DNA of 64,000 bases from Pseudomonas parakoreensis (lineage in GTDB: Bacteria > Pseudomonadota > Gammaproteobacteria > Pseudomonadales > Pseudomonadaceae), in assembly GCF_021602155.1 (NCBI RefSeq), contig NZ_BQHY01000008.1:248001-312000 (forward strand). The letters are read 5' to 3'. Below are positions 38,842 through 48,038 of this stretch, in pieces (positions within the stretch are counted from its first letter, which is position 1; each line of letters begins with the position of its first letter). Under the pieces are notes generated by a model. The model did no database searches. It saw nothing but the letters and a program-made list of their open reading frames with translations, and was not told the origin of the DNA. The translations under genes were made by a program, and so were the position numbers.

Positions 38842-39702
38842 TCAGTCTCCCAGCGGCAGGTGATCGTCGCCGCCACGGTATTCGTCGAGGGCGAGTTTGA
38901 TCCGCCGCAGACGCTCTTGATTGTCTTCAGGATTGGCCAGCGCCAGCTCGGTCGCAAGCACATCGATGGCCAGCAACATGCCGTAGCGCGCTGCCGTCGG
39001 TTTGTAGATGAACGAAGTTTCCGCGCCTTGCAGCGGCAGAACGATGTCGGCCAGTTCGGCCAGCGGCGAATCGGCGCGGGTGATGGCCAGAATGCGTGCG
39101 CCGTAGTTGCGCGCCAGTTCGACGGTTTCCAACAGCTCCGGAGTGATACCGGTCAGCGAGCAGACGATCAGCACGTGCTCGGCGTTCAGGCTGGCGGCGG
39201 TGACGCGCATCATCACCGCGTCGTGGCACACTGCAATCGGGTAGCCGAGGCGCACCAGGCGTACCTGCAATTCATCGCTGCACAGGGTCGAGCAACCGCC
39301 CATGCCGAACGCATGAATCATCCGCGCCTGGCCGAGCATTTTCACCGCGTCGGCGAAGCGTGATTCGTCGAATCCGGCCAGATGCTGGCGCAGCGTGGTT
39401 TCGATATCGCCGACAATCTGCCCGTAGAACGCCGACTGTTCAGGGGTACCCGCCGGGTCGAGAAAACGGCTGCCAACGCCGCTGGCCTGGGCCAGTTGCA
39501 GGCGCAGATCGCGCAGGTCGCGGCAGCCCACCGTGCGGGCAAAACGTGACAACGTGGCGGTACTGACTTCGGCCCGTTGTGCGAGATCTTCGAGGCTGGC
39601 GCTCGCGGCAAAACCGACGTCGTCGAGCATCAGCCGGGCGATGCGGCCTTCGCCGGCGCTGAAGGAATCCTGACGAGCGCGGATCTGATAAAGGATGTCC
39701 AT
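38842..39702 (-). CDS. RpiR/MurR-family transcriptional regulator
   Basis: This 286-residue regulator has an N-terminal helix-turn-helix (about 1-75; LEDLAQRAEVSTATLSRFAR) and a SIS sugar-phosphate-type domain (about 120-255; IHAFGMGGCSTLCSDELQVR, HVLIVCSLTGITPELLE). It lies between the permease and D-aminoacylase genes, 15 bp after one and 1 bp before the other. It likely controls this operon in response to an N-acylated amino acid or a breakdown product; the ligand is an inference. Confidence 0.92.
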   Translation of the reverse strand: MDILYQIRARQDSFSAGEGRIARLMLDDVGFAASASLEDLAQRAEVSTATLSRFARTVGCRDLRDLRLQLAQASGVGSRFLDPAGTPEQSAFYGQIVGDIETTLRQHLAGFDESRFADAVKMLGQARMIHAFGMGGCSTLCSDELQVRLVRLGYPIAVCHDAVMMRVTAASLNAEHVLIVCSLTGITPELLETVELARNYGARILAITRADSPLAELADIVLPLQGAETSFIYKPTAARYGMLLAIDVLATELALANPEDNQERLRRIKLALDEYRGGDDHLPLGD

Positions 39703-39717
39703 GGCGGCGGGCTCCGG

Positions 39718-41067
39718 TTACAGCAGGTAAGAAAGGCCGACGGTCAAAGCGAAAGCGACCAGCGAGATCAGGGTCTCAAGCACGGTCCAGGTCTTGAACG
39801 TCTGCGCGACCGTCATGTTGAAGTATTCCTTGATCAACCAGAAGCCGCCGTCGTTGACGTGGGAAAAGATCACCGAGCCGGCGCCGGTCGCCAGCACCAG
39901 CAATTCCGGGTGTGGATAACCCAGACCAATGGCCACCGGCGCGACCACGCCGGATGCGGTGGTCATCGCCACGGTGGCCGAGCCGGTGGCCACCCGCATC
40001 AACGCGGCAAACAGCCAGCCCATGATCAGCGGCGACAGGTGAAATTCGTGGGCCAGCCCGACAATCTGATCGGTGACCCCGGCGTCCACCAGAATCCGGT
40101 TCAGACCACCGCCGGCGCCGACCAGCAAAGTGATACTGGCGGTCGGTGCCAGGCACTCGTTGGTGAATTTGAGGATCGATTCACGGTTGAAACCCTGAGC
40201 GATGCCCAACGTCCAGAAACTCAGCAAGGTCGCCAGCAACAGTGCGATCACTGAGTTGCCGATGAATAACAGGAACTGGTTGAAACCGCTGCCCGGCGTG
40301 GAGATCAGGTTGGCCCAGCCACCGATCAGCATCAGCACCACCGGCAATAGAATGGTCGCCATGGTGATGCCGAACCCCGGCAGTTTGTCGCGCGGCTCGC
40401 GGTCGAGAAATTGTTTTTCCAGCGGGTTATCCGCCGGCAGTTGAATGCGCGGCACGATGAATTTGGCGTACAGCGGGCCGGCGATGATTGCGGTGGGAAT
40501 ACCGATGGCAATCGCATACAGCAAGGTCTGCCCGACCGAGGCCTGATAAGCCTGCACCGCGAGCATCGCCGCCGGGTGCGGCGGCACCAGCGCATGCACC
40601 ACCGACAGGCCGGCAACCATCGGCAGGCCGACCATCAGAATCGACACACCCACCCGCCGCGCCACGGTGAAGGCGATGGGTACCAGCAACACAAAGCCGA
40701 CTTCGAAGAACAGCGGCAGGCCGACCAGAAACGCGATGCAAACCATCGCCCAGTGCGCGTTCTTTTCGCCGAATTTCTCGATCAAGGTGCGAGCCATCTG
40801 CTCCGCACCGCCGGACTCGGCCATCATCTTGCCGAGCATCGTCCCCAGCGCCACCACCAGCGCAATATGCCCCAGCGTCTTGCCCACCCCGGCCTCATAC
40901 GCCCCCACCACGCCCGACGGCGGCATGCCCGCCACCAGCGCCAGACCGATGGAAATCAGCGTGATGACGATGAACGGATTGAGCCGGTAACGGGCGATCA
41001 GCACGATCAAGGCGATGATGGCGACGGCGGCATACATCAGCAGCCAATAGCCGAAGGAAGGTGTCAT
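39718..41067 (-). CDS. GntP-family permease
   Basis: This 449-residue inner-membrane carrier is of the gluconate permease (GntP) family with about 12-14 helices. Family stretches are IALVVALGTMLGKMMAESGG, AMVCIAFLVGLPLFFEVGFV, VHALVPPHPAAMLAVQAYQA and VGAGGGLNRILVDAGVTDQ. In this operon with a D-aminoacylase it probably imports an N-acyl or D-amino acid rather than gluconate; this is inferred from context only. ATG 41067 has AGGAG upstream. The 314-bp gap 41068-41381 before it holds its promoter and a REP pair. Confidence 0.92.
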   Translation of the reverse strand: MTPSFGYWLLMYAAVAIIALIVLIARYRLNPFIVITLISIGLALVAGMPPSGVVGAYEAGVGKTLGHIALVVALGTMLGKMMAESGGAEQMARTLIEKFGEKNAHWAMVCIAFLVGLPLFFEVGFVLLVPIAFTVARRVGVSILMVGLPMVAGLSVVHALVPPHPAAMLAVQAYQASVGQTLLYAIAIGIPTAIIAGPLYAKFIVPRIQLPADNPLEKQFLDREPRDKLPGFGITMATILLPVVLMLIGGWANLISTPGSGFNQFLLFIGNSVIALLLATLLSFWTLGIAQGFNRESILKFTNECLAPTASITLLVGAGGGLNRILVDAGVTDQIVGLAHEFHLSPLIMGWLFAALMRVATGSATVAMTTASGVVAPVAIGLGYPHPELLVLATGAGSVIFSHVNDGGFWLIKEYFNMTVAQTFKTWTVLETLISLVAFALTVGLSYLL

Positions 41068-41258
41068 GCGGTACTCCTCGAAAGGGTCACGTTCGAATGG
41101 GTTGTGAAACTCATAAATCATTTCGAGATCGAGTTTTCAAACGCCATGAAAGTAATTTTCGTGGAGAGGTAAGGCGTGTCGCTGTTGGATATGTCTTGTC
41201 GCAATTAATGAAAATCGCGGGGCGGGATTTACATGGTTCCCAGGCAAACACAAAAACT

Positions 41259-41349
41259 TGTGGGAGCTGGCTTGCCAGCGATGGCGGCTGCACATTCAAC
41301 ACATTTGCTGACGGGTGCACCGCTATCGCTGGCAAGCCAGCTCCCACAG
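41259..41349. repeat. REP-type inverted pair
   Basis: TGTGGGAGCTGGCTTGCCAG and complement across about 40 bp, in the 314-bp gap between the GntP operon and the SDR gene. The rest of that gap shows nothing else recognisable apart from leader sequence for the permease. Confidence 0.92.
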
Positions 41350-41381
41350 GTTCGGTGGTGCCGGGATGGCTGGAGTACGAC

Positions 41382-42275
41382 TCACACCATCTCGTTACGA
41401 ATCCACTCCACCACCGACGTACGCTTTGGCGCCCAGCCCAGCTGTTCGCGGGCGTGTTTGCCGCGTACGCGGCTGTTGGAGCCGAGGCCGTAGTTGGCCA
41501 TTTCGTAGCCCCATTCGGCTTCGGCGTCTTGCAGTGGCCAGTCTTGTGGCTGGCCCAGATTCAGCGCTTCAGCCATGGCAGTGGTCATGTCGATGAACGA
41601 GGCTTCACCGCTTTCGACGAAGTAGAAAGTGCCAGGCACATTCCGGGTCAGCGCCAGCAGGTAGAGGTCGACGACGTCTTCGATGTGCACATTGGACCAA
41701 ATGTTCTGGCCAGTACCAACATGCCGCACCACACCGCTTTTACGTGCTTGTTTGAGCAAACGCGGCAACTGCACGCTGTCGCGCTTGACGCCCAGGCTGT
41801 GGCCGTAGATCAGGGTGTTGCAGATCACTGCCGAATTCACGCCGTCCTGTGCGGCGGCGAGGATCAGCTTGTCGATCGCCACGCGCGCCGCCTTGTCGAC
41901 GGTGGGCTCCGGCAGATTGTCTTCGTAGTAGATGACGTCGCTGGATTTGCCGCCCGAGGCATCGCCGACGATGCTCGAACCGCTGGTGTGCAGGAACACT
42001 TTGTTCGAACCGCGCAGGGCATCGAGCAAGGCTTCGACCGCGCCGCGATGGTCACTGCTGGCGGCATTGATCACCGCATCGGCGGCGCGGGCCTGATCGG
42101 CCAGCAATGTACTGTCTTCGAGGGTGCCGATCACCGGGGTGATGCCCAATGCCTTGAGCTCATCCGCCTGTTCGGCGCTGCGCACCAGGCCGGTGACATT
42201 ATGCCCGGCCTGGACCAGACCGGTGGCGATGGAACCGCCGATAAAACCGGCGGCGCCGGTGATGAATACGTTCAT
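41382..42275 (-). CDS. NAD(P)-dependent epimerase/SDR family oxidoreductase
   Basis: This 297-residue extended short-chain dehydrogenase has the nucleotide-binding start MNVFITGAAGFIGGSIATGL (GxxGxxG). It also has SDHRGAVEALLDALRGSN and VFLHTSGSSIVGDASGG, and the motif ICNTLIYGHSLGVKRDS where the usual YxxxK catalytic tyrosine is replaced or displaced; this is common in atypical SDRs of unknown substrate. Start ATG 42275 directly gives the Rossmann fold. The LysR gene lies upstream on the same strand with a 103-bp gap. Confidence 0.88.
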   Translation of the reverse strand: MNVFITGAAGFIGGSIATGLVQAGHNVTGLVRSAEQADELKALGITPVIGTLEDSTLLADQARAADAVINAASSDHRGAVEALLDALRGSNKVFLHTSGSSIVGDASGGKSSDVIYYEDNLPEPTVDKAARVAIDKLILAAAQDGVNSAVICNTLIYGHSLGVKRDSVQLPRLLKQARKSGVVRHVGTGQNIWSNVHIEDVVDLYLLALTRNVPGTFYFVESGEASFIDMTTAMAEALNLGQPQDWPLQDAEAEWGYEMANYGLGSNSRVRGKHAREQLGWAPKRTSVVEWIRNEMV

Positions 42276-42378
42276 GGAGAAACTCCCTGCGTGAATAAGT
42301 GATGCAGCGAGTATCGACCGGTCACCCCGATGGAAAAACCCGCCCTCGCCCAATTCACTGTTGCGCAGGGGTCACGAA

Positions 42379-43290
42379 TCAGCCTTTGAAATCAGCACTG
42401 GCGTACGCCGCGAGTTTGCTCTGGATGAAGTCGAGGAAGCACTGGATGCGCAGCGCCAGTTGCGAGTTCCGGTAGTACACCGCGTTGATCGGCTGGCGAT
42501 AACCGCTGTTGAACTCCGCCAGCAACACCTTGAGGCGCCCGGCGCGAATGTCGTCGATGGTCATGAAGTGCGACAGGCAGGCAATGCCCTGCCCCTCCAG
42601 CGCGAGATGGCGCACGGTCTCACCGCTGGAGGCGCTGATGGCCGGAGTGATCGGCCAACGGTCACCGTGCACGTAACGCAGCGGCCACTGATTGAGGCCT
42701 TCGTTGTGGGTGAAACCGAGCAGGGCGTGATCACTCAAGTCCGCCACCTGCTGCGGCGCGCCGTGCTGCTCCAGATACGCCGGACTGGCGACGATCAGCA
42801 GCGGACTGCAACCGAGCGAGCGCGCATGCAACGTGGAGTCGGCCAGAGTGCCGATGCGGATGGCGACATCGGTGCTTTGTTCCAGCAGGTCAATGATCAG
42901 GTCATTGCTGTTGAGTTCGAGCTGAATGTCCGGGTACAGGCCACGGAATTCGTCGATGTAGGGCACGATGGCGTGCAGCATGAACGGCGACGCAGCGTTG
43001 ATCCGCAGACGCCCGGACGGGGTTTGCTGGCGCGAGGACAGACGCTCTTCGAGCGCATCCATCTGATCGAGAATCAGCTTGGCCTGCTCGAAGAAATACT
43101 TGCCCTCCTCGGTCAGGTCCATGCGCCGCGTGGTGCGGTTGATCAGCGTGGTGTCGAGCTTGGCTTCGAGCCGCGACAACGTGCGGCTGACCGCCGACGG
43201 CGTCTGCCCGACCTGTTCGGCGGCGGCGGAAATCGAACCGCACTCGATCACGCAGACGAAAATCTGCAACTCATCGGATCTGGCTTTCAC
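42379..43290 (-). CDS. LysR-family transcriptional regulator
   Basis: This 303-residue LysR regulator has the N-terminal winged helix (about 5-65; GSISAAAEQVGQTPSAVSRT) and a type 2 periplasmic-binding-like effector domain (about 90-300; LRINAASPFMLHAIVPYIDE). It belongs to the CrgA/DsdC-like branch seen with quinone and SDR oxidoreductases. It lies upstream of the SDR gene and downstream of mdaB on the same strand; which gene it controls cannot be decided from arrangement. Confidence 0.92.
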   Translation of the reverse strand: MKARSDELQIFVCVIECGSISAAAEQVGQTPSAVSRTLSRLEAKLDTTLINRTTRRMDLTEEGKYFFEQAKLILDQMDALEERLSSRQQTPSGRLRINAASPFMLHAIVPYIDEFRGLYPDIQLELNSNDLIIDLLEQSTDVAIRIGTLADSTLHARSLGCSPLLIVASPAYLEQHGAPQQVADLSDHALLGFTHNEGLNQWPLRYVHGDRWPITPAISASSGETVRHLALEGQGIACLSHFMTIDDIRAGRLKVLLAEFNSGYRQPINAVYYRNSQLALRIQCFLDFIQSKLAAYASADFKG

Positions 43291-43341
43291 GGGTGTCCCT
43301 TATTGGTCATCGCACAAAATCCATTGTGGAGAGAGAACACC

Positions 43342-43453
43342 CCTGTGGCGAGGGGATTTATCCCCGATGGACTGCGCAGCAGGCCCCCGCTTTTTGAGAT
43401 CAAGATCGGGGGCCGCTGCGCGACCCATCGGGGATAAATCCCCTCACCACAGT
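43342..43453. repeat. Long inverted repeat (GAGGGGATTTATCCCCGATGG class)
   Basis: CTGTGGCGAGGGGATTTATC..CGATGG and its complement form a long imperfect hairpin in the gap between LysR and mdaB. The same family is found at 52226-52347. Each arm is itself palindromic (GGGGATTTATCCCC). Confidence 0.9.
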
Positions 43454-43479
43454 TAAAACCCTCACCACATGAACTCACC

Positions 43480-44070
43480 TCAAGCCTTGAGACCAAACAC
43501 CTCAGTCAGATGCTGCTCATACCGCACCACATCATTTTCGATGTTCGGCCGCTTCATCACGTCCACACAGAGAAACGTCGGCAATCCGGTCATGCCCAAA
43601 AACTCGTTGGCCTTGTGGAACGGGAAATACACCGCGTCGACACCTTTGGCTTCGAAGAAATCGCTCGGGTCGTCGAACGCCTGCTGCGGTGCATTCCAGG
43701 TCAGCGACAGCATGTATTGCTTGCCTTGAATCAGGCCGCCGCTGCCGTACTTCTGCGACGCATCGGAACGGGTCCGGCCATCGCTGGCATAAAGGCTGCC
43801 ATGACCTTCGGTGAAGACTTCGTCGAGGTACTTTTTCACGGTCCACGGCGCGCCCATCCACCAGCCCGGCATCTGATAAATGATCACGTCGGCCCAGAGG
43901 AATTTCGCCACTTCTTCAGCGACGTCGTACCCCTCGTCGATGAACGTGGTTTTGACATCCAGACCACCACGATCCAGCACGCTCAGTGCAGTTTCGTGCA
44001 GGGTGGCGTTGTAACGACCGTCGGAGTGAGCGAATTTCTTGCCGCCATTGAGCAATAACACTTTTTTCAT
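43480..44070 (-). CDS. mdaB: NADPH:quinone reductase MdaB-like flavodoxin-fold protein
   Basis: This 196-residue FMN/FAD enzyme reduces quinones with NAD(P)H. The N-terminal strand-loop MKKVLLLNGGKKFAHSDGRY and FLWADVIIYQMPGWWMGAPW match MdaB, with GSGGLIQGKQYMLSLTWNAP and LPTFLCVDVMKRPNIENDV. ATG 44070 is chosen. A YgiN-like monooxygenase gene is divergent 182 bp away; in E. coli mdaB and ygiN are adjacent and form a proposed quinone redox cycle, which supports both calls. Confidence 0.92.
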   Translation of the reverse strand: MKKVLLLNGGKKFAHSDGRYNATLHETALSVLDRGGLDVKTTFIDEGYDVAEEVAKFLWADVIIYQMPGWWMGAPWTVKKYLDEVFTEGHGSLYASDGRTRSDASQKYGSGGLIQGKQYMLSLTWNAPQQAFDDPSDFFEAKGVDAVYFPFHKANEFLGMTGLPTFLCVDVMKRPNIENDVVRYEQHLTEVFGLKA

Positions 44071-44252
44071 CAGAACGCCTCGCGCAGCCATTGGGCTGGA
44101 GAAAGATGGGAAAACGAATGGCGGCAGGTTAACCATCCATCTCGCGCGGAATAAGCCGCGTCGGCGCAAAATACATTTGATCAAAAAGCACGAATGGAAT
44201 GCAGATTGTTGCAATAGCATTGGCAGCCATCTGCATTTGAGGAGTTGTTCTG

Positions 44253-44567
44253 ATGAGTGAACGCCACGGTTTCATCCTGCACGCCAAGACCCGCCCGGAG
44301 AAAGCCGAGGCCTTCGAAGCGCTGTTTCGCGCCTATGTCGAACCGAGCCGCGCCGAGCCGGGCTGCATCGAGTACCACATGCTGCGCGACCAGGAAGACC
44401 CGACGCTGTTCATCTTCTACGAGATCTGGGAAAGCCAGGCGCATCTGGATGTGCACTCAAACCTGCCGCACATGCGCGAGTTTTTCGACAACCGCATGAC
44501 GTACCTGGAGCGCGATTTCGATATCCGGCGGATCGACATGCTTAGCGCCTCGTCGGCTAGCCGCTGA
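44253..44567 (+). CDS. Antibiotic biosynthesis monooxygenase (ABM) family, YgiN-like quinol monooxygenase
   Basis: This 104-residue dimeric ferredoxin-like ABM domain carries FILHAKTRPEKAEAFEALFR, EPGCIEYHMLRDQEDPTLF and FYEIWESQAHLDVHSNLPHM. It resembles YgiN, which oxidises menadiol to menadione without cofactor. The divergent mdaB gene points to quinone cycling. A clear Shine-Dalgarno GAGGAG precedes ATG 44253. Its last 11 bases overlap the 3' end of the convergent TauE gene, with no room for a separate terminator. Confidence 0.88.
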   Translation: MSERHGFILHAKTRPEKAEAFEALFRAYVEPSRAEPGCIEYHMLRDQEDPTLFIFYEIWESQAHLDVHSNLPHMREFFDNRMTYLERDFDIRRIDMLSASSASR

Positions 44568-45321
44568 TCAGCAAATGGGTGCCAAGCGCGCCCAGTCCGA
44601 TAAAGAACACGCGCCTGAACAGCACGGCGCTGATGCGCTGCCGCAGCCATTGGCCGAACCCCATGCCCAGCATCGCGGGAATCAGCACCAGCAGCGACGC
44701 ACTTAATTCGCCACTGCCCAGTGCGCCGCGCCAGAGCAGGCCGCCGGCCAGCGCCAGGGTCGAGACGGTGAACGACAGGCCCAGCGCCTGCACCAGTTCA
44801 TCACGCTGCAAACCCAGCGCCTGCAGGTACGGCACCGCCGGTATCACGAACACGCCGGTGGCCGAAGTGATGACTCCGGTGATCAGCCCGCACAGCGGGC
44901 CGAGCCACGGCTCATGCCGGGGATTGACCTGCAGGGTCGGCAGCAGCAACCCGCTCAACGCATACAGCAACAACGCCGCGCCCAAGCCGCGCACCACCCA
45001 ATGCCCGCCCGCCATGCCGATCGACAACGTGCCGACGGCGGTCCCGAGGAAGATCATCAGCAGCAGCGGCCACAGGCGTTTGATCAGTCCTTTCAGATGC
45101 CCGCCAAAGGCCAGTTGCCAAACGTTGGTCAGCGTCGCCGGAATGATCAGCAACGCGGCTGCCTGTGATGGGGCCATAGCCAGACCCAGCAGCCCCATCG
45201 CGACAGTGGGCAAGCCGAGACCGATTACCCCTTTGACCAGACCGGCCATGATGAAGGTGGCGATGACCAGCAGCGATAAGGCCAAGCCGAGGTTTTGATA
45301 GAAGTCTGCGAGTGCGTTCAT
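44557..45321 (-). CDS. TauE/SafE family membrane transporter
   Basis: This 254-residue inner-membrane protein has about 8 helices in two repeats of the TauE/SafE (DUF81) family, which export sulfite or organosulfur compounds. Repeat motifs are FIMAGLVKGVIGLGLPTVAM and LCGLITGVITSATGVFVIPA. The substrate is not certain. ATG 45321 fits the first helix; an extension to 45447 runs into the promoter region. It is divergent from the LysR gene at 45555 across a REP pair. Confidence 0.9.
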   Translation of the reverse strand: MNALADFYQNLGLALSLLVIATFIMAGLVKGVIGLGLPTVAMGLLGLAMAPSQAAALLIIPATLTNVWQLAFGGHLKGLIKRLWPLLLMIFLGTAVGTLSIGMAGGHWVVRGLGAALLLYALSGLLLPTLQVNPRHEPWLGPLCGLITGVITSATGVFVIPAVPYLQALGLQRDELVQALGLSFTVSTLALAGGLLWRGALGSGELSASLLVLIPAMLGMGFGQWLRQRISAVLFRRVFFIGLGALGTHLLISG

Positions 45322-45423
45322 GGCGCTACTGTGCGCCTTGGCGGGTGTGCTGAAAATCTGCCATATACTGGGGCTGCCTCTTTCAATACAAGAGGCTGAA
45401 GACTTGATTGAGACTTCTGGCCT

Positions 45424-45514
45424 TATCGCTGGCAAGCCAGCTCCCACAGGTTTCAGTGTGGATTACAGATTTTGTGCACAACACACATCCTGTGGGAGCT
45501 GGCTTGCCAGCGAT
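45424..45514. repeat. REP-type inverted pair
   Basis: ATCGCTGGCAAGCCAGCTCC and complement, placed in the promoter gap between the divergent TauE and LysR genes, an unusual place for a REP pair. Confidence 0.92.
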
Positions 45515-45554
45515 AGGGCCCGCCCAGAAACCACGAAGACCAGAGGCTGCCCCC

Positions 45555-46493
45555 ATGCACTTCGACCTCACCGACCTGCGCCTCTACCTGCACATCCTCG
45601 ACAGCGGCAACATCACCGCCGGCGCCGCCCGCAGTCATCTGTCGCTGGCCGCCGCCAGTGCGCGCATCCGGGCCATGGAGGCTTCACTCGGCACCGAGTT
45701 CCTGCAGCGCGGGCGCCGTGGCGTGAGCCCGACGCCGGCCGGCAAGGCGCTGGCGCAACATGCGCGCGTCCTCCTGCAACAGTCCGAACGCATGCAGCAG
45801 GATCTGGCCGATTACGCCCAAGGCGTCAAAGGCCAGGTACGGTTGCTGTGCAACACCACCGCGATCACTGAATACCTGCCGGAAGTGCTGGCGGACTTTT
45901 TGTGCGAGCATCCCAACCTCGACATCGACCTGCAGGAATTGCCCAGCGCGCGCATCACTCATGCCTTGCGCCAGGGCGCGGCGGACCTCGGGATTGTGTC
46001 CGACGCCGTAGACACCAGCGACCTGCAGACCCTGCCATTTCGTGCCGATCCGCTGGTGCTGATCCTCCCCCTCGACCACCCATTGTCTGACGCTGCCGAA
46101 GTCCGTTTCAGCGACGCCCTGCAGCATGACTTTGTCGGACTGCGCGCCGACAGCGCGCTGGCGGTGTATCTGGAAGAACAAGCGCTGCACAGCGGCTCGC
46201 GGATGCAGATCCGCATCCGCGCCGACGGATTCGACGGGGTGCTACGCATGGTCGCCCGAGGTGTCGGGCTGGCAATTGTGCCGCTGGCCGCTGTCGAGCG
46301 AAGCGCATTGCGTTCATTCAAATGGGTTGCGCTCAATGAGGCGTGGGCACGCCGCACGCTCATGTTGTGCGCCCGAGACTTCGCTACGTTGCCGAATTAC
46401 GCCCGCGCGTTGTTACACGCGCTCACTGATCCGCGCGTTTCTGAGCAGTTCGATGTCGAGCACAGACAACTGAACGGCGAGCAGGCGCTATAG
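45555..46493 (+). CDS. LysR-family transcriptional regulator
   Basis: This 312-residue LysR regulator starts MHFDLTDLRLYLHILDSGNI with the helix-turn-helix TAGAARSHLSLAAASARIRA. The effector domain follows (about 92-290; VRLLCNTTAITEYLPEVLAD, GLAIVPLAAVERSAL). It is divergent from the TauE transporter, which it may control. ATG 45555 is chosen; an upstream in-frame extension passes through the REP pair and is not credible. Confidence 0.92.
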   Translation: MHFDLTDLRLYLHILDSGNITAGAARSHLSLAAASARIRAMEASLGTEFLQRGRRGVSPTPAGKALAQHARVLLQQSERMQQDLADYAQGVKGQVRLLCNTTAITEYLPEVLADFLCEHPNLDIDLQELPSARITHALRQGAADLGIVSDAVDTSDLQTLPFRADPLVLILPLDHPLSDAAEVRFSDALQHDFVGLRADSALAVYLEEQALHSGSRMQIRIRADGFDGVLRMVARGVGLAIVPLAAVERSALRSFKWVALNEAWARRTLMLCARDFATLPNYARALLHALTDPRVSEQFDVEHRQLNGEQAL

Positions 46494-46527
46494 GGTTCGA
46501 CTTCAAATCCCTCTGCCCGGAGTTCCC

Positions 46528-46722
46528 ATGACCGCGACCGCCCCCATCACCGTTCTGCGCGACACCCACCCGCTGCCGGTACTCGATGCCTGCAAATGGG
46601 AAAAACTCGAAGGTGACCCGCACACTGTCAACCTCAACGCCTACACCAGCGAAGACGGCAGCAAGATCATGGGCACCTGGATCTGCACCCCGGGCAAGTG
46701 GCGGGTCGACTACGTGAAGTGA
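46528..46722 (+). pseudogene. Cupin gene, 5' part, cut by the recombinase element
   Basis: These 64 residues are the first half of a small cupin (Cupin_3/DUF861, ureidoglycine-aminohydrolase-like) protein. The cupin core starts normally (LDACKWEKLEGD, GTWICTPGKWRVDYVK) but stops at TGA 46720-46722 exactly where the mobile element begins. The other half lies at 51977. A reading frame of 64 residues lacks the second cupin motif, so it should not fold as a working protein. Confidence 0.9.
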
Positions 46723-46725
46723 TTA

Positions 46726-46747
46726 GTAGACCTAACACTGTTATATC
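46726..46747 (+). repeat. Left terminal inverted repeat of the recombinase element
   Basis: GTAGACC-TAACACTGTTATA, mirrored at 51946-51968 with two small indels. AACACTGTT is itself nearly palindromic. Confidence 0.82.
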
Positions 46748-46901
46748 AAAATTGACCCATCTCTGATTCATACCTATAGTCGCGGCCATCCTGTCCTGCG
46801 GCGTCCAACGTGAACATCCCAGAACTTATCCGTCCCTTCCATAACGTTTACCAGACGCAACCCACTCGGACGCCTGTGCTCATCATTGGAATTCGCTGTT
46901 G

Positions 46902-48038
46902 ATGAACCTTTTTTTCTCGACTGAAAGTTTCATTATCATGGGAAGGCCCTATCCCAACTTCCCCCTGATACTCAGCGATTCTATGGTCATTCTCGAAGAG
47001 CCGTTCGAGTTTTTGATTAACGAATGCATTAAGCGAGGGCGCGTAAAAAGCGAGGGATCCTGGGCTGTTTATGGGTCAGCAATCTACGATTTTCTAGCGT
47101 TCTGCAATACAAACAATCTCGACTGGAAGGAAAATACAGATAGAGACAATACTATACTCTCCGTATACAGAGACTGGAGCATCACGGATTGCGGACTCGC
47201 AACTAGCACAGTGAACGCGCGCTTGCGCATCGTGATTAAATTCTACAAATTCGCATTGCGAAAAGGCTGGATACGCTCTCTTCCTTATCAAATTGAGGAC
47301 GTAAGAGTTACGACACCAAAAAGTTTTCTAGCGCATACGGACACTAGCGGCGGATGGAAGCCCACTGTAGATATCCTGTTGCGGAGCACTAAAACTAGGA
47401 TAAACGTACTTACTCACACTCAAGTTTCAGAACTACTTAATTCCATCACAAACATCGAACACAAACTTATAACGAGATTAGCTCTCGCCACTGGCCTTCG
47501 CAAGCAAGAACTGCTGACTTTCCCGACCAAGTACGTTAAAAACCCAGCAACTTATGAAAGCTCTCAATTCCATGTTCGCGTTGACCTTAAACCCGAGGAC
47601 ATGACTCTGAAGGGTGGCAAGCCTAGAGGAATAGACATACCTATATCTCTGATAAAAGACTTATGGAGGTATATTCAGCTTGAGCGCGGCTCTAGGGCTT
47701 CGCTAAGCAAAACCCCTCAATCTATTCTATTCCTTAACTCCACAGGGATGCCGTGGAGTAGCAACGGGCGAGGCTTAAACAAGATTTATAATGACCTAGG
47801 CTTACCATTCCTGGTCCGCCCCCATATTTTGCGCCATACATATGCAACACACTCTCTATACCTACTACGTAAACTTAAATGCAGGTTCGATCCACTAATG
47901 TACATCAGGGATAGGATGGGGCATTCTAGTTTGAGTACCACTGAAAAATATCTACACGTCCTAGACATACTCGAAAGCGATGTGATGGATGATTACCAAA
48001 ACGAACTCGACGAGTTGTGCCGAGGTATCACCCAGTGA
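46902..48038 (+). CDS. Tyrosine recombinase 1 of the element
   Basis: This 378-residue integrase-family protein cuts and rejoins DNA through a 3'-phosphotyrosine. The catalytic set looks complete: Arg in ALATGLRKQELL, Lys in the KGGKPRG beta-hairpin, His-x-x-Arg in RPHILRHTYATH, and His and Tyr in DRMGHSSLSTTEKYLHV. The N-terminal SAM-like core-binding domain is at about 25-130. Length fits TnpA of Tn554 (about 360). ATG 46902 is taken; a TTG one codon earlier is equally open. The next gene starts at the GTG overlapping its stop (GTGA). Confidence 0.92.
   Translation: MNLFFSTESFIIMGRPYPNFPLILSDSMVILEEPFEFLINECIKRGRVKSEGSWAVYGSAIYDFLAFCNTNNLDWKENTDRDNTILSVYRDWSITDCGLATSTVNARLRIVIKFYKFALRKGWIRSLPYQIEDVRVTTPKSFLAHTDTSGGWKPTVDILLRSTKTRINVLTHTQVSELLNSITNIEHKLITRLALATGLRKQELLTFPTKYVKNPATYESSQFHVRVDLKPEDMTLKGGKPRGIDIPISLIKDLWRYIQLERGSRASLSKTPQSILFLNSTGMPWSSNGRGLNKIYNDLGLPFLVRPHILRHTYATHSLYLLRKLKCRFDPLMYIRDRMGHSSLSTTEKYLHVLDILESDVMDDYQNELDELCRGITQ

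Noticed and set aside
46528-46722. Intact 64-residue cupin gene
   Set aside because: The second cupin motif is missing and continues in frame beyond the mobile element.
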